This document shows positions 40,838-48,394 of a DNA stretch of 48,394 nt, piece after piece. Location: NCBI RefSeq assembly GCF_020829645.1, contig NZ_JAIVFS010000063.1:1-48394 (forward strand). Direction: 5' to 3'. The notes beneath the pieces are model-generated. The model saw nothing but the letters and a program-made list of their open reading frames with translations, was not told the origin of the DNA and did no database searches. How positions within the stretch are numbered: position 1 is the first letter of the stretch; each line of letters opens with the position of its first letter. The DNA is from Nostoc mirabile CHAB5784. Its GTDB lineage: Bacteria > Cyanobacteriota > Cyanobacteriia > Cyanobacteriales > Nostocaceae. Position numbers and translations under genes: made by a program.

Positions 40838-42022
40838 CTAAATAACAAAATTTTCTGTAATCTGGTAACTATCAAAAGCAACTTGGATGCTAAAACATTC
40901 TCCTACTTCTCCATCAAAGCGTTTCAATTGTATGTAGTTATCTTGTTCTCTTGCTTGCACTTCCTGAATGATTTCCTCCGATTCTAAAAGTAAAGCTAAC
41001 TTGATATTAACAGGTAGATAGAATTCTCCATTGGCAGGATGTAGTTGCACGCGAATACTAACTTGTTGGTTATCCTCTGGTATTAAGGCAACTAATAGCA
41101 CCACTTTTTGAGACTCCATTTCCATTCCCAAATCAATCAGCTTGGCTCGTTTGATACTACCAACACCGAACCCGGAGCTACTCCTGAAATTAAAAGCTAG
41201 ACTGTTGGAATTGAAAAGCAAAAATGTTTCTATTGCTTCCCAAGCATTATCGTATATACCTTCTAGCCAAAAACTGAGATTCACTCGCACTTGGGAAGAT
41301 TGTGGCTGCTGCCGTTGTTGGTACAAGCGTTGCCGCCATTGCTCATTCTCTAGTAGCGCTCCCCAAGTTTTAAATGGTACTGCTAATCTAGAGAAACGAA
41401 AAGAGGCATTGCCTAACCGTTGCACAAGATTTTCTGCTTGCTCGGTGGATAATTGTGGTAATGGAGCTACAGCAGCTTTCATCTCTTCTCCTCTGCAAAA
41501 TTGGTAACTCAAAGAGAAAGCATTGAGGTCTTTTGTCAAATGCCGTGCATCTATACAATAAGTCCTATCCACTGAATCATAGTGAGCCAGAGATTTTAGT
41601 TCTTCATGGGTTGTGTAACCCCAAATTCTTACCCACTCGCTATCCGGTTTGACTTGCACTGCTAAATAGTAGTCTGCTGCCCAACTAAGAATATCTACCC
41701 ATTCCTGAGGGACTTCTAACTCGCTATCATCAATTGCTTCACTGGGGATTAGCACGACTCGCTTCCCCTCTAACAAAATTGCTGTGCCATTGACAAATTC
41801 CCAGAAAGCTGGCGTACCAGGGAAACTGTACCAAACACTTGCTTTAGGAAAATCTTCAGTTGAGATCCAATCCAAGAAGGTATGGAGACAAATTAGATTT
41901 ATGTAAGCGCACCAGCGACTACTAGGAGTGGCATAAACTTGGCTTTGCTGCCAGGATTGCGCCTGAATTGCTGGTGATATTTCTGACAACCATTCTCTTG
42001 GATCTGCAGACGCGCAAGTCAT
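40838..42022 (-). CDS. DUF1822 family protein
   Basis: A 394-residue protein. Recognition is by the N-terminal block WCAYINLICLHTFLDWI, WEFVNGTAILLEGKRVVLIP, SEAIDDSELEVPQEWVDI and the segment WGYTTHEELKSLAHYDSVDR. The C-terminal ~140 residues form a beta-rich region (SIRVQLHPANGEFYLPVNIK). DUF1822 has no established function. The gene is almost always next to a sigma-70-like gene in filamentous cyanobacteria, as here (19 bp downstream of it). It may act as a partner or regulator of that factor; this is inference from context. Confidence 0.9.
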   Translation of the reverse strand: MTCASADPREWLSEISPAIQAQSWQQSQVYATPSSRWCAYINLICLHTFLDWISTEDFPKASVWYSFPGTPAFWEFVNGTAILLEGKRVVLIPSEAIDDSELEVPQEWVDILSWAADYYLAVQVKPDSEWVRIWGYTTHEELKSLAHYDSVDRTYCIDARHLTKDLNAFSLSYQFCRGEEMKAAVAPLPQLSTEQAENLVQRLGNASFRFSRLAVPFKTWGALLENEQWRQRLYQQRQQPQSSQVRVNLSFWLEGIYDNAWEAIETFLLFNSNSLAFNFRSSSGFGVGSIKRAKLIDLGMEMESQKVVLLVALIPEDNQQVSIRVQLHPANGEFYLPVNIKLALLLESEEIIQEVQAREQDNYIQLKRFDGEVGECFSIQVAFDSYQITENFVI

Positions 42023-42041
42023 TTTTACTACTTTGTGAAAA

Positions 42042-43247
42042 CTACGGATTTATGTTGTACTCACCATACTGGTTTCTCAACCATTCTTCTAAAGCAAAAC
42101 TCATATCTTTAATTTGGTTGGAACTAACAGAAATATTCAAATCCTGGCTCCACTTAATTAGGACTGCAAGTATTGATTCCCTACCTTTAACCAGCCTGCG
42201 AGACACTGTAGGCTGACTCATCTGCAACTGTTGCATAATCTGCTGCTGAGTAAGTCCCTGTTGGTAGTAAAGCTTAAGTACTTCTTGGGTTTTTACATCC
42301 ACGTTCTGTAAAGCTTTTAACAATACAGCAGACATCTGAGATATTTGGTTTTGTCGATTTTGGACATCCTCTTCGGCTATCATATCAGCCATTGGTGAGT
42401 CAGAGGATGGGTCCGGCAGCTCAAACATTACTGTCGTGTCATCATTTTGCTTGAAAGCATTTAGAGATTTCACAGGTGGAAACAAATAAGCTCGCACGTA
42501 GACAGCTGTCTGAGTTAACCACTGTTCAATTGTCTGTGCGTTGCGTTGCCCAGTAGGTTGAGTGATTTGGTTTTGGCATTGATGGTTGTATAAGTTGGCA
42601 ATGGCTTCCCAAAGTTGACGATTCGGTTCTGGTAACTGACTGGTATTTCCTGGTTGATTTTGGATGTACAGTTCGTTGAAACAAGTCCAAGCCAAGCGAT
42701 ATTGAGCAATTGTACTTTGTGATAATCCAGCTTCAGTAAGAGCTTCACTAAGCAGCTTTTTGCTCACTTTGCGTAACAATGCCCAATTGGTACAAATATC
42801 AGCTTCCTTACGTTGACGTAAAATATCTTTCAACCGACTAGGCATTGCCATGATGGCATAAGCTTTTAAGCTAGAAGATTTTTCTGGGTTGAAGTCTTTA
42901 AGAATTGTTTCAACTTCTGCGATCGCCATTTGGAAGTAATCAGCGAGCAGGTATTGGTTGAGAGTAAAAAATTTAGCAACTGTTTTTGAAGCCGCCCAAT
43001 AACAAGGTTCTTGTAAATAAGCTAACAAATGCATTCTAGCAAGATTATTGCAGCCAAAACGCCACTGCTTCTGCCAGTAAAGCGCCCAAAAGTTTTCTGA
43101 TTTAAGTGCTAATGACGAATGCTCTAAGTGATTTAGAATATTTCTATACAGTTTCGGATCGGTCAACCATTTGCTGAATCTGCCTTTTTCCATCTGTACG
43201 AATGTTGAAAACATATCCGTAATTTCTTGGCGGGGAAGCATGAGCAA
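42042..43247 (-). CDS. Sigma-70 family RNA polymerase sigma factor, divergent cyanobacterial type
   Basis: A 401-residue protein. A region-2-like N-terminal half (NNLARMHLLAYLQEPCYWAA, YFQMAIAEVETILKDF, SLKAYAIMAMPSRLKDILRQ) is followed by a variable middle. A clear region-4 helix-turn-helix lies at ~325-375 (TQEVLKLYYQQGLTQQQIMQ, QLQMSQPTVSRRLVKGRES). It is longer than standard ECF factors (~190 residues). As first gene of the minus-strand cluster, it probably drives transcription of DUF1822, CHAT-CHASE2, adhesin and TPR-CHAT genes. Promoter sequences for such factors are not known to me, so autoregulation cannot be checked by eye. Confidence 0.88.
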   Translation of the reverse strand: MLMLPRQEITDMFSTFVQMEKGRFSKWLTDPKLYRNILNHLEHSSLALKSENFWALYWQKQWRFGCNNLARMHLLAYLQEPCYWAASKTVAKFFTLNQYLLADYFQMAIAEVETILKDFNPEKSSSLKAYAIMAMPSRLKDILRQRKEADICTNWALLRKVSKKLLSEALTEAGLSQSTIAQYRLAWTCFNELYIQNQPGNTSQLPEPNRQLWEAIANLYNHQCQNQITQPTGQRNAQTIEQWLTQTAVYVRAYLFPPVKSLNAFKQNDDTTVMFELPDPSSDSPMADMIAEEDVQNRQNQISQMSAVLLKALQNVDVKTQEVLKLYYQQGLTQQQIMQQLQMSQPTVSRRLVKGRESILAVLIKWSQDLNISVSSNQIKDMSFALEEWLRNQYGEYNINP

Positions 43248-43448
43248 TTAAAAATATAAATTGACAGAACTGAAGCAACTAAGTAGGTGAGTACAAATAA
43301 AAATAACTATGTAAATAAAACTAAAACGCCTAAAAGTCTCTTACCTTTGGCATAGCTGCCTTGTCTCAAGGATAAATATCCACGCATACCTACTTATCAC
43401 CTAACGATAAGATGATATCCTACATAGGGTAGCGACTGATAACCCCAC

Positions 43449-43731
43449 TCAATTTCTGGACATTCCACCAGAAACAGTAATCTGCTCAAAAAGGGTTGCC
43501 GTTTCATCAAACACCGCCACGGATATATCCTGTTAGTGGCTGAACTTCCTTGAGAGCAACTGTCTCAACTTTGCGGTTTCCTGAAATCCGCGCCAAGGCT
43601 TTTAAATCTAACTGAGCATTTCCTGGCACAACAGCAAAACAGATACCTGTTGTGTCACCTCTGACTACTAACCCAAGTTGCGTGTTACCCGGCTCTGGGT
43701 GCGAAGCACCCAGAGAGTCATGCGATCGCAC
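43449..43731 (-). pseudogene. ybaK: Remnant of a YbaK/EbsC-type Cys-tRNA(Pro) deacylase
   Basis: The central part is unmistakable: GLVVRGDTTGICFAVVPGNA, then LDLKALARISGNRKVETVAL and PLTGYIRGGV. The family is ~160 residues; here the N-terminal ~45 residues are replaced by a repeat-derived stretch. After GYIRGGV a deletion of about 15 residues plus a frameshift puts the next family segment (DETATLFEQITVSGGM) in another frame until a TGA at 43449-43451. Editing activity is therefore lost. Intact ybaK is presumably elsewhere in the genome. Confidence 0.85.
43693..43715. repeat. Perfect 10-bp-arm hairpin repeat
   Basis: ctctgggtgc-gaa-gcacccagag forms a 23-bp hairpin followed by a HIP1 site. It sits at the junction where the N-terminus of the ybaK remnant is lost and is typical of dispersed palindromic elements of Nostocales. 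Confidence 0.85.
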
Positions 43732-43943
43732 AAAAACTCTTCGGTTACGTCACCCCATAATCGAGAAATAGATTTTTAATTTATAGTATAAAATCTTACT
43801 GACTATAACAATGCTTTTTTGAAAGTAAAAGCAAAGATAAATGCTTTGATTCTTTTTTGGCATCTTGGTAAGCCCTCTTTTGTAGTAACTGTTATAGGTT
43901 CAATTCAATTATCCTAATATTAGGCAAGTAGGTAAATTTAATC

Positions 43944-44579
43944 ATGACCATAAGCATAGCCATCGCAGAAAAAATTACCACCCTTCGCCAAGTCGAGGAA
44001 AAACTGGGGTTAAGACTAAGTGGTGATAGTCAATTTTTTACCGAATGGATGGCAGATTTACCAGCTTTAAGTGAAGCAGAGCAGACAAGATTAGAGCAAG
44101 TTAGACAAAACTATCTGTACCAAATCTCAGATGGAAGTCTTTTAGAAGAAACTGTCAAAATGGTCGTGCTGTCTCCATTACTTGAACTTGCAGGTTTCTA
44201 TCAAGCACCCTACAGATTTAAAACCGAGGTATCCGTTGATATTGTTGCACAAGGAGATAATGATGAGATTTTACGGGGCAGAATTGATGTTTTAGTTTTG
44301 CAAGGTAAATTATGGATTGTGCTAATTGAGTCAAAAAAGACGACTTTTGATTTAGAATTAGCGATTCCCCAGACATTAGCTTACATGGCGATTCATCCCA
44401 ACCCAGAACAACCTCTGTATGGCATGATCGCCAATGGTAGCAGCTATTTGTTTGTCAAAACCTTGGGTAAACAGTATGGTATTTCCGATCTCTTTGCAAC
44501 CCGATCGCAATATCTTAACAATTTATCTGGAGTTTTAAGAATCATAATGCATTTGGGTAGAATTATTACAGAATCTTAA
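43944..44579 (+). CDS. PD-(D/E)XK nuclease-like protein (type I restriction HsdR N-terminal-like)
   Basis: A 211-residue protein of a family common in cyanobacteria and often annotated as restriction endonuclease subunit R. The catalytic-type pattern is visible as Asp115 in GRIDVLVLQ and Glu129-x-Lys131 in IVLIESKK, plus upstream Glu in LLEETVKMVVLSPLLELAGF. It continues LAYMAIHPNPEQPLYGMIAN. No methylase or specificity subunit lies nearby, so it is a solitary enzyme and not a type I restriction system. Its biological role is unknown. Confidence 0.85.
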   Translation: MTISIAIAEKITTLRQVEEKLGLRLSGDSQFFTEWMADLPALSEAEQTRLEQVRQNYLYQISDGSLLEETVKMVVLSPLLELAGFYQAPYRFKTEVSVDIVAQGDNDEILRGRIDVLVLQGKLWIVLIESKKTTFDLELAIPQTLAYMAIHPNPEQPLYGMIANGSSYLFVKTLGKQYGISDLFATRSQYLNNLSGVLRIIMHLGRIITES

Positions 44580-44616
44580 GTTACTGACAGCACTGTTGCA
44601 TTGTTTCTTTGTTGTA

Positions 44617-44898
44617 TTATTCTCTGATTTGCAACTCCAAAACCGTCAGTAGTTTCTCTTCCAAATCCGTCAAGTAAGATCGGTTCAGCTTCCCCAGCAT
44701 CTCCAAAAACTTTTGCACCGACTCCTCCAACGCACTGGAATATACCCGACTGATGCGTAGGCGTAGCCCGCCGCAGGCATCGCTGATTAACTGCATCTGC
44801 TCACACTCTTGCGACAAGTAGTTAAAGGACTTCAGGTGCTGTAACCCAACGGCGTACTCGCCATCCCACATTCTCACGGTGCAACTGAACTCATTCAC
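44617..44898 (-). CDS. Uncharacterised ORF containing an interspersed repeat
   Basis: A 93-residue ORF. A C-terminal helical part (SALEESVQKFLEMLGKLNRS, LTDLEEKLLTVLELQ) and an N-terminal part (MWDGEYAVGLQHLKSFNYLS) are separated by SDACGGLRLRIS, which is encoded by a dispersed repeat (44755-44785). I do not recognise the family. It may be the fragment of a longer cyanobacterial gene. The repeat suggests that the ORF is either a remnant or tolerates insertion. Confidence 0.4.
   Translation of the reverse strand: MNEFSCTVRMWDGEYAVGLQHLKSFNYLSQECEQMQLISDACGGLRLRISRVYSSALEESVQKFLEMLGKLNRSYLTDLEEKLLTVLELQIRE
44755..44785. repeat. Interspersed repeat copy 1 (gcgtaggcgtagcccgccg)
   Basis: A 31-bp element beginning gcgtaggcgtagcccgccgc and ending catcgctg. 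A second copy lies at 46489-46519 with four transitions. This copy is translated as ACGGLRLRI in the 93-residue ORF. Confidence 0.85.
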
Positions 44899-45548
44899 TG
44901 CGCTGACAATCGCCCAGCACCCACCCTTGCCCCTGATACCAATTCACGAAAATCCTGATAGATATAAATTTATCGTAAGGGCATGGCATTGCCCATTGGT
45001 GTCTACTTTTGCCTTGGCTCAGGGAATTCGCGGCACTCTCGCTCTCGTCCACCTCCGTGGACTAATACAAAATCTTTGATTGCTTAACCCACGGAGGCAG
45101 GTTTTGTCTCGTGTAGACAAGCCAGTGCGTTGGGCGGCGAGCCACTCTTGTTGCAACTGGCGTGCGGTTTATAACCGCCCTTTTAACGTTAAGTTGACAC
45201 GCATGGGCAAAGACAAGCCCCTACCAGCATATTGGTATCATTATTAAAGTGAAATGGTATGAGTTCGGGATTGTCTTTAACAAGGATTTGGCACACTTCG
45301 CCGATTTGGTAGGTATTGGGTACTTTTGATAAAAGAATTCAATATTAGTTTAAAATCGTCACACTTAGACTCGTAGAGCTAATCATTTGCTGCGTTCGAT
45401 TCGACTTTGCGGTGGTTGTGTGCCTCTGCACCGTCTTCAATTCCAATTCTCTGATTCAGTCATTCACGGCTTTGGGTCGGCGAGTATGAATGTAGGTTGC
45501 AGGAATAGGTCGCGATCGCTCTCACCATAACATTAAAACTTTCTAAGA
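44899..45548. other. Gene-free stretch with dispersed repeats
   Basis: No convincing coding sequence was found. It contains a TTATCGTAAGGGCATGGCAT-type repeat near 44970-45000, a cacggaggcaggttttgtct / gtgcgttgggcggcgagcca repeat block at 45080-45175, and a gcccctaccagcatattggt segment near 45220. These are typical intergenic repeats of Nostocales. A 66-codon open frame at 44879-45079 lacks any family resemblance. Confidence 0.6.
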
Positions 45549-46601
45549 TTACTGAGGCTGAAACAAATCATTTCCGATCCAATCAATACGATCATTTGGG
45601 GTTTGGGAAGGCATTACCCCGACAAAGTTTGCGGCATCGTCAATGCTTCCCTTACCGTTATACCTAGCTTGCATCGGGTAAGGAAATATCGGTCTTGTTC
45701 TGATAATGGTTGCATTGCTGCTCGTTGCTCTTTCTGTCGGATTGCTGAACCCACCACTTGCTGAGTTGGCAGCCGTTTGAGATGCAATGATTTTAGTGGG
45801 GGGAGTGCCTTGTTCAACCCACGCCACAATCGGTGTGAGCCAATCCACGCGACTGGGATTGGTTCCGCCCTGACAGTGATACACTCCAGGCAGCATAAAC
45901 AATCTGGCAAACGATTGCACCTTGGTAAGACCGCCCATTGTATCTTGAACAGCCTGATAGTAAGCGAGCGTGCCTTGAGGGGGAATCGCTCGATCAGACC
46001 ACCCATGATAGAGAATAAGTTTCCCACCGCGCCCGCCAGAGGCGATCGCGGGAGCGCCATCGCGGAAGGCTTTGAGGTTAGGATTGGTGGCATTGTACAC
46101 TTTGCCTAGAGGACGCAGCCGATCAAAACCCTTAGCTGTAAATTGCCAGTCTTTGTAAGAGAAGGATGCAGGGGGACTCTTGGGAAAGGCGAGATATTTC
46201 AGATAGCTGTTGGAAATCTGGGCTGCAAAGGGCGGCATTCCAGATGTGTCGATGCTAGAACCTGCCCATGCAAGTTCTGATCCAATCGTTTGACTGCCTG
46301 GATAAAGTAACCTCCCCTGGCGATCCCTCACACCCCCATACAATTTATTGACGACTGCAATCTGAGCCGTCGTTAAACAGTTTGCTTGTTCGCTATTGCC
46401 AGAACAACGGAGCGATTCAGGTTTAAAAGTGCAAACTCTGGGATCGGTAATTTGCCCATCGGATAGACCATCCTGACGATCGCAAATTGCGTAGGCGTAG
46501 CCCGTCGTAGACATCGCTGCTTGATGAATCAGCGGGAGTTTATCGGGGGGCAGAATGATCGAGCGATCGCGGAACAATGATTGCAGCCTTCGACATCTCA
46601 C
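45549..46601 (-). CDS. N-terminally truncated tannase/feruloyl esterase family hydrolase
   Basis: A 350-residue ORF covering only the C-terminal two thirds of a family normally ~530 residues. Visible are PPDKLPLIHQAA, QDGLSDGQITDPRVCTFKPE, LTTAQIAVVNKLYGGVRD and two members of the catalytic triad: Asp203 in YHGWSD and His242 in GVYHCQGG. The nucleophile Ser (in a CSxGG context) lies in the missing N-terminal part. Two in-frame insertions from dispersed repeats are seen: MSTTGYAY at 30-37 and around DGAPAIASG (~181-189). The GTG at 46601 with an upstream AGAGGGG may allow translation, but activity is unlikely, so this is probably a decaying gene. Confidence 0.8.
   Translation of the reverse strand: MRCRRLQSLFRDRSIILPPDKLPLIHQAAMSTTGYAYAICDRQDGLSDGQITDPRVCTFKPESLRCSGNSEQANCLTTAQIAVVNKLYGGVRDRQGRLLYPGSQTIGSELAWAGSSIDTSGMPPFAAQISNSYLKYLAFPKSPPASFSYKDWQFTAKGFDRLRPLGKVYNATNPNLKAFRDGAPAIASGGRGGKLILYHGWSDRAIPPQGTLAYYQAVQDTMGGLTKVQSFARLFMLPGVYHCQGGTNPSRVDWLTPIVAWVEQGTPPTKIIASQTAANSASGGFSNPTERATSSNATIIRTRPIFPYPMQARYNGKGSIDDAANFVGVMPSQTPNDRIDWIGNDLFQPQ
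46489..46519. repeat. Interspersed repeat copy 2 (gcgtaggcgtagcccgtcg)
   Basis: This copy shares its sequence with 44755-44785 and is read in a different frame as MSTTGYAYAI inside the truncated esterase. In intact family members the flanking residues (HQAA and CD..DGL.DG) are almost adjacent, so this is a true insertion. Confidence 0.85.
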
Positions 46602-46797
46602 AACAAATCCCCTCTGATTGTTTGCAGTCTAAATTCCCAATATTCCGCATCTGCAAAGCGCAAAAATCAATTCAGATGCTTCAAATTGGCGGACAATTTG
46701 ATACTTTTTTAGTAGACAGTTCTAAAACTTTCCTCTCTCTACAGGACTAAGTTTAAACATAGATTTAAACTAATTGCTTTTAAAATTTATGAGCTAT

Positions 46798-48075
46798 TTA
46801 CTGATGATAATAGACGCAACTAAGAAATAAAAGTAAGAAAAATTTATTTAGCAAGCTAAAAGGCTTGATTGATAATAGTTTTAAAACCCGGTTAAAGAAG
46901 GAATAGTTACTTCTGTTACCGGCTAGTTGAATTTTGTCTTCACCAGAGACAAAATCTTTGATGATAGCTAAGTCCTCGAAACCAGAATTGCGATAAAGAA
47001 CATTGCCCTTTTCTCCCAAAACAAATGTATCCTGAGCAGCACCTCCGGATAAAGTGTCTCGACCGCCGAAACCATTGATTATGTTATTTAACTTGTTACC
47101 AATAATTGTGTCGTTTTGTTTTGTACCAATGACATTGACAAAATTTTTGACAGTGCCAACGCTATTAACAACCCCTGAAATACTAACGCCAGTCAAAGAT
47201 TCTTTAGATAAGTCAACATTTACAGAAACAGGACTTTCTAGACTTGAAGCATTAATGGTATTGGCGAAACCAACATCTCCTATAACTATCTCAATTACAG
47301 TCGGAACGACTTCCCGATCAGTGCCGAGATTTCCTTTTTCGATGCGATCAGGGAAAAAAGTAATTGCTTGACCCAAACCAGTGTAATCAAGTGTATCAAT
47401 GCCATCTCCTCCATCATAGATGTCATTGCCAGCGCTACCGCCTAAGAAATCATTACCACTGCCACCGATGAGTATGTTATTTAGTTCGTTACCAATAATT
47501 GTGTCATTTTGATTGCTGCCAATGACATTGACAAAGTTTTTAATGGTAATTGCCTCAGGAACATTAAAAATATCAAATCTTTCTGCACCCAAGTCGATTA
47601 AAGATGCTAAATCTGTACCAGAAATATCGATAACATTTATAAAACCTGGATCAGCAATGATGATCTCTGTACTAGGAGGCTCTGAAGGTCGATCGCTACC
47701 AAGACCACCACCCTTTTCTGTACGATCGGCAAAAAGAGTAATTACTTGACCTAAACCAGTGTAATCAAGCGTGTCAATGCCATCCCCACCACTGATAATG
47801 TCATTACCAGCACTGCCAAATATTACGTCGTCTCCCTTTTCTCCAAACAGGTTATCATTTCCACTGCCACCAAACAGGTTATCGTTTCCACTGCCGCCAA
47901 ACAGGTTATCGTTTCCACTGCCGCCAAACAGGTTATCGTTTCCACTGCCGCCAAACAGGTTATCATTTCCTTCGTCACCGAACAGATTATCATCGCCCTT
48001 GCGACCAAGCAGATTATCATTTCCACTACCGCCCAACAGGTTGTCAGAAAAAGGAGTACCAATTTGTGTGCTCAT
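46798..48075 (-). CDS. RTX-type calcium-binding repeat protein with aberrant C-terminus
   Basis: A 425-residue protein. The N-terminus MSTQIGTPFSDNLLGGSG opens a run of about nine GGxGxDxLxG nonapeptides to residue ~95 (consensus GNDNLFGGS). Two further blocks follow (GNDIISGGDGIDTLDYTGLG near 90-110 and GNDIYDGGDGIDTLDYTGLG near 215-240) with a ~115-residue repeated unit. The protein should bind Ca2+ in a parallel beta-roll and be exported unprocessed through a type I pathway. After the end motif IIKDFVSGEDKIQLAGN the sequence turns hydrophobic (LLSIKPFSLLNKFFLLLFLS) instead of the usual polar terminal segment, suggesting a frameshift or deletion near 46900. Confidence 0.88.
   Translation of the reverse strand: MSTQIGTPFSDNLLGGSGNDNLLGRKGDDNLFGDEGNDNLFGGSGNDNLFGGSGNDNLFGGSGNDNLFGGSGNDNLFGEKGDDVIFGSAGNDIISGGDGIDTLDYTGLGQVITLFADRTEKGGGLGSDRPSEPPSTEIIIADPGFINVIDISGTDLASLIDLGAERFDIFNVPEAITIKNFVNVIGSNQNDTIIGNELNNILIGGSGNDFLGGSAGNDIYDGGDGIDTLDYTGLGQAITFFPDRIEKGNLGTDREVVPTVIEIVIGDVGFANTINASSLESPVSVNVDLSKESLTGVSISGVVNSVGTVKNFVNVIGTKQNDTIIGNKLNNIINGFGGRDTLSGGAAQDTFVLGEKGNVLYRNSGFEDLAIIKDFVSGEDKIQLAGNRSNYSFFNRVLKLLSIKPFSLLNKFFLLLFLSCVYYHQ
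47835..48050. repeat. 27-bp RTX nonapeptide repeat array
   Basis: Repeated 27-bp units such as ccgccaaacaggttatcgtt encode GNDNLFGGS on the minus strand. The central four copies are almost identical, so copy number may vary between strains. Confidence 0.9.
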
Positions 48076-48394
48076 GATTTATTTTCTCGTTTGATTTACT
48101 CAAAATTTAATTTAGCTACGATTAACTTGCGTTGGCAAAGACCCAATCCAACTCCCACAGTTCCCAATACGGTTCTGTTAAGGTTTAAGCAGTGCTGATA
48201 CTATAAGGTTTTCGATGTCATTTATACAACCAACCAAATCACAAAAATCGTAGTTTACAATAGCAAACAGGATGCTGCAAAAGTTGGAGTAATTTTAGCT
48301 ACCATGACCAAATAATTACTAATTCGTAATTCGTAATTCGTAATTAAGGAGAGTACAACCCCCACCAATTCTTTGATTTGGTGGTCAACAAGAG
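48076..48394. other. Right-edge intergenic region
   Basis: No gene was identified. It contains the upstream region of the RTX gene, the heptamer repeat at 48320-48346 and a hairpin with arms ccaccaa/ttggtgg at 48362-48384. Any promoter for the RTX gene would lie here but is not clear by eye. Confidence 0.5.
48320..48346. repeat. Short tandem heptamer repeat (AATTCGT)n
   Basis: 27 bp of tandem AATTCGT heptamers, the exact reverse complement of 16115-16141. Confidence 0.9.

Noticed and set aside
44879..45079. Plus-strand 66-codon open frame
   Set aside because: It overlaps the start of another ORF and is made largely of dispersed repeats, with no recognisable domain.
1..48394. tRNA, rRNA and CRISPR features
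   Set aside because: None could be recognised by eye. Very short or divergent tRNAs cannot be excluded without a covariance-model search.

Overview
The window looks like chromosomal (possibly plasmid) DNA of a filamentous, probably heterocyst-forming cyanobacterium of the Nostocales. The signs are many HIP1 octamers (GCGATCGC), heptanucleotide short tandem repeats, xisH/xisI-type genes, and cyanobacterial families such as DUF1822, DUF928, CHAT/CHASE2 proteins and two-partner-secretion adhesins with a C-terminal Cys motif. No host name can be read directly from the sequence.

Bases 712-29243 hold a contractile injection system (CIS) of the extracellular/thylakoid-anchored (eCIS/tCIS) type, all on the minus strand and in two blocks. 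Block A (29243 down to 17628) runs sheath, inner tube, gp51-like Zn-ribbon chaperone, a 1216-residue repetitive protein, Pvc16-like terminator cap, Pvc15-like AAA+ ATPase, a small protein, and a DUF4157 (eCIS core) protein whose C-terminus carries a deaminase-like HAE/PC/C signature. Block B (14779 down to 712) runs PAAR-like tip, tube-initiator/gp53-like protein, LysM protein, gp27-like hub, gp5-like OB spike, gp25-like wedge, two large baseplate-J proteins, a gpI-like tail protein and a DUF6519 protein. Genes inside each block mostly overlap by 1-4 nt, so they are probably translationally coupled. Together they would assemble a complete particle: sheath and tube, cap, baseplate and spike, with one candidate cargo. 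No receptor-binding fibre gene was recognised.

Between the blocks (14.8-17.6 kb) lies an island of small stability or mobile-type genes: higBA and hicBA toxin-antitoxin pairs on the plus strand, xisI and a broken xisH on the minus strand, and HIP1-rich repeats.

Bases 29244-30339 form a long divergent intergenic region with two candidate tiny ORFs, a perfect 18-bp palindrome and a three-copy repeat. After it comes DUF928 (plus strand), facing a minus-strand cluster transcribed from 43247 to 31267: sigma-70-like factor, DUF1822 protein, CHAT-CHASE2 membrane protein, large haemagglutinin-like adhesin with 11 near-identical repeats, and a secreted TPR-CHAT protein. This looks like a regulated envelope or signalling locus.

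The right end (43.4-48.4 kb) is decayed accessory DNA: a ybaK remnant, a PD-(D/E)XK nuclease-like protein, an N-terminally truncated tannase/feruloyl esterase and an RTX protein with an aberrant C-terminus. The left end holds a Tn3 transposase remnant. A recurrent theme is short interspersed repeats sitting in frame inside coding sequences (AAA+ ATPase, 1216-aa protein, esterase).
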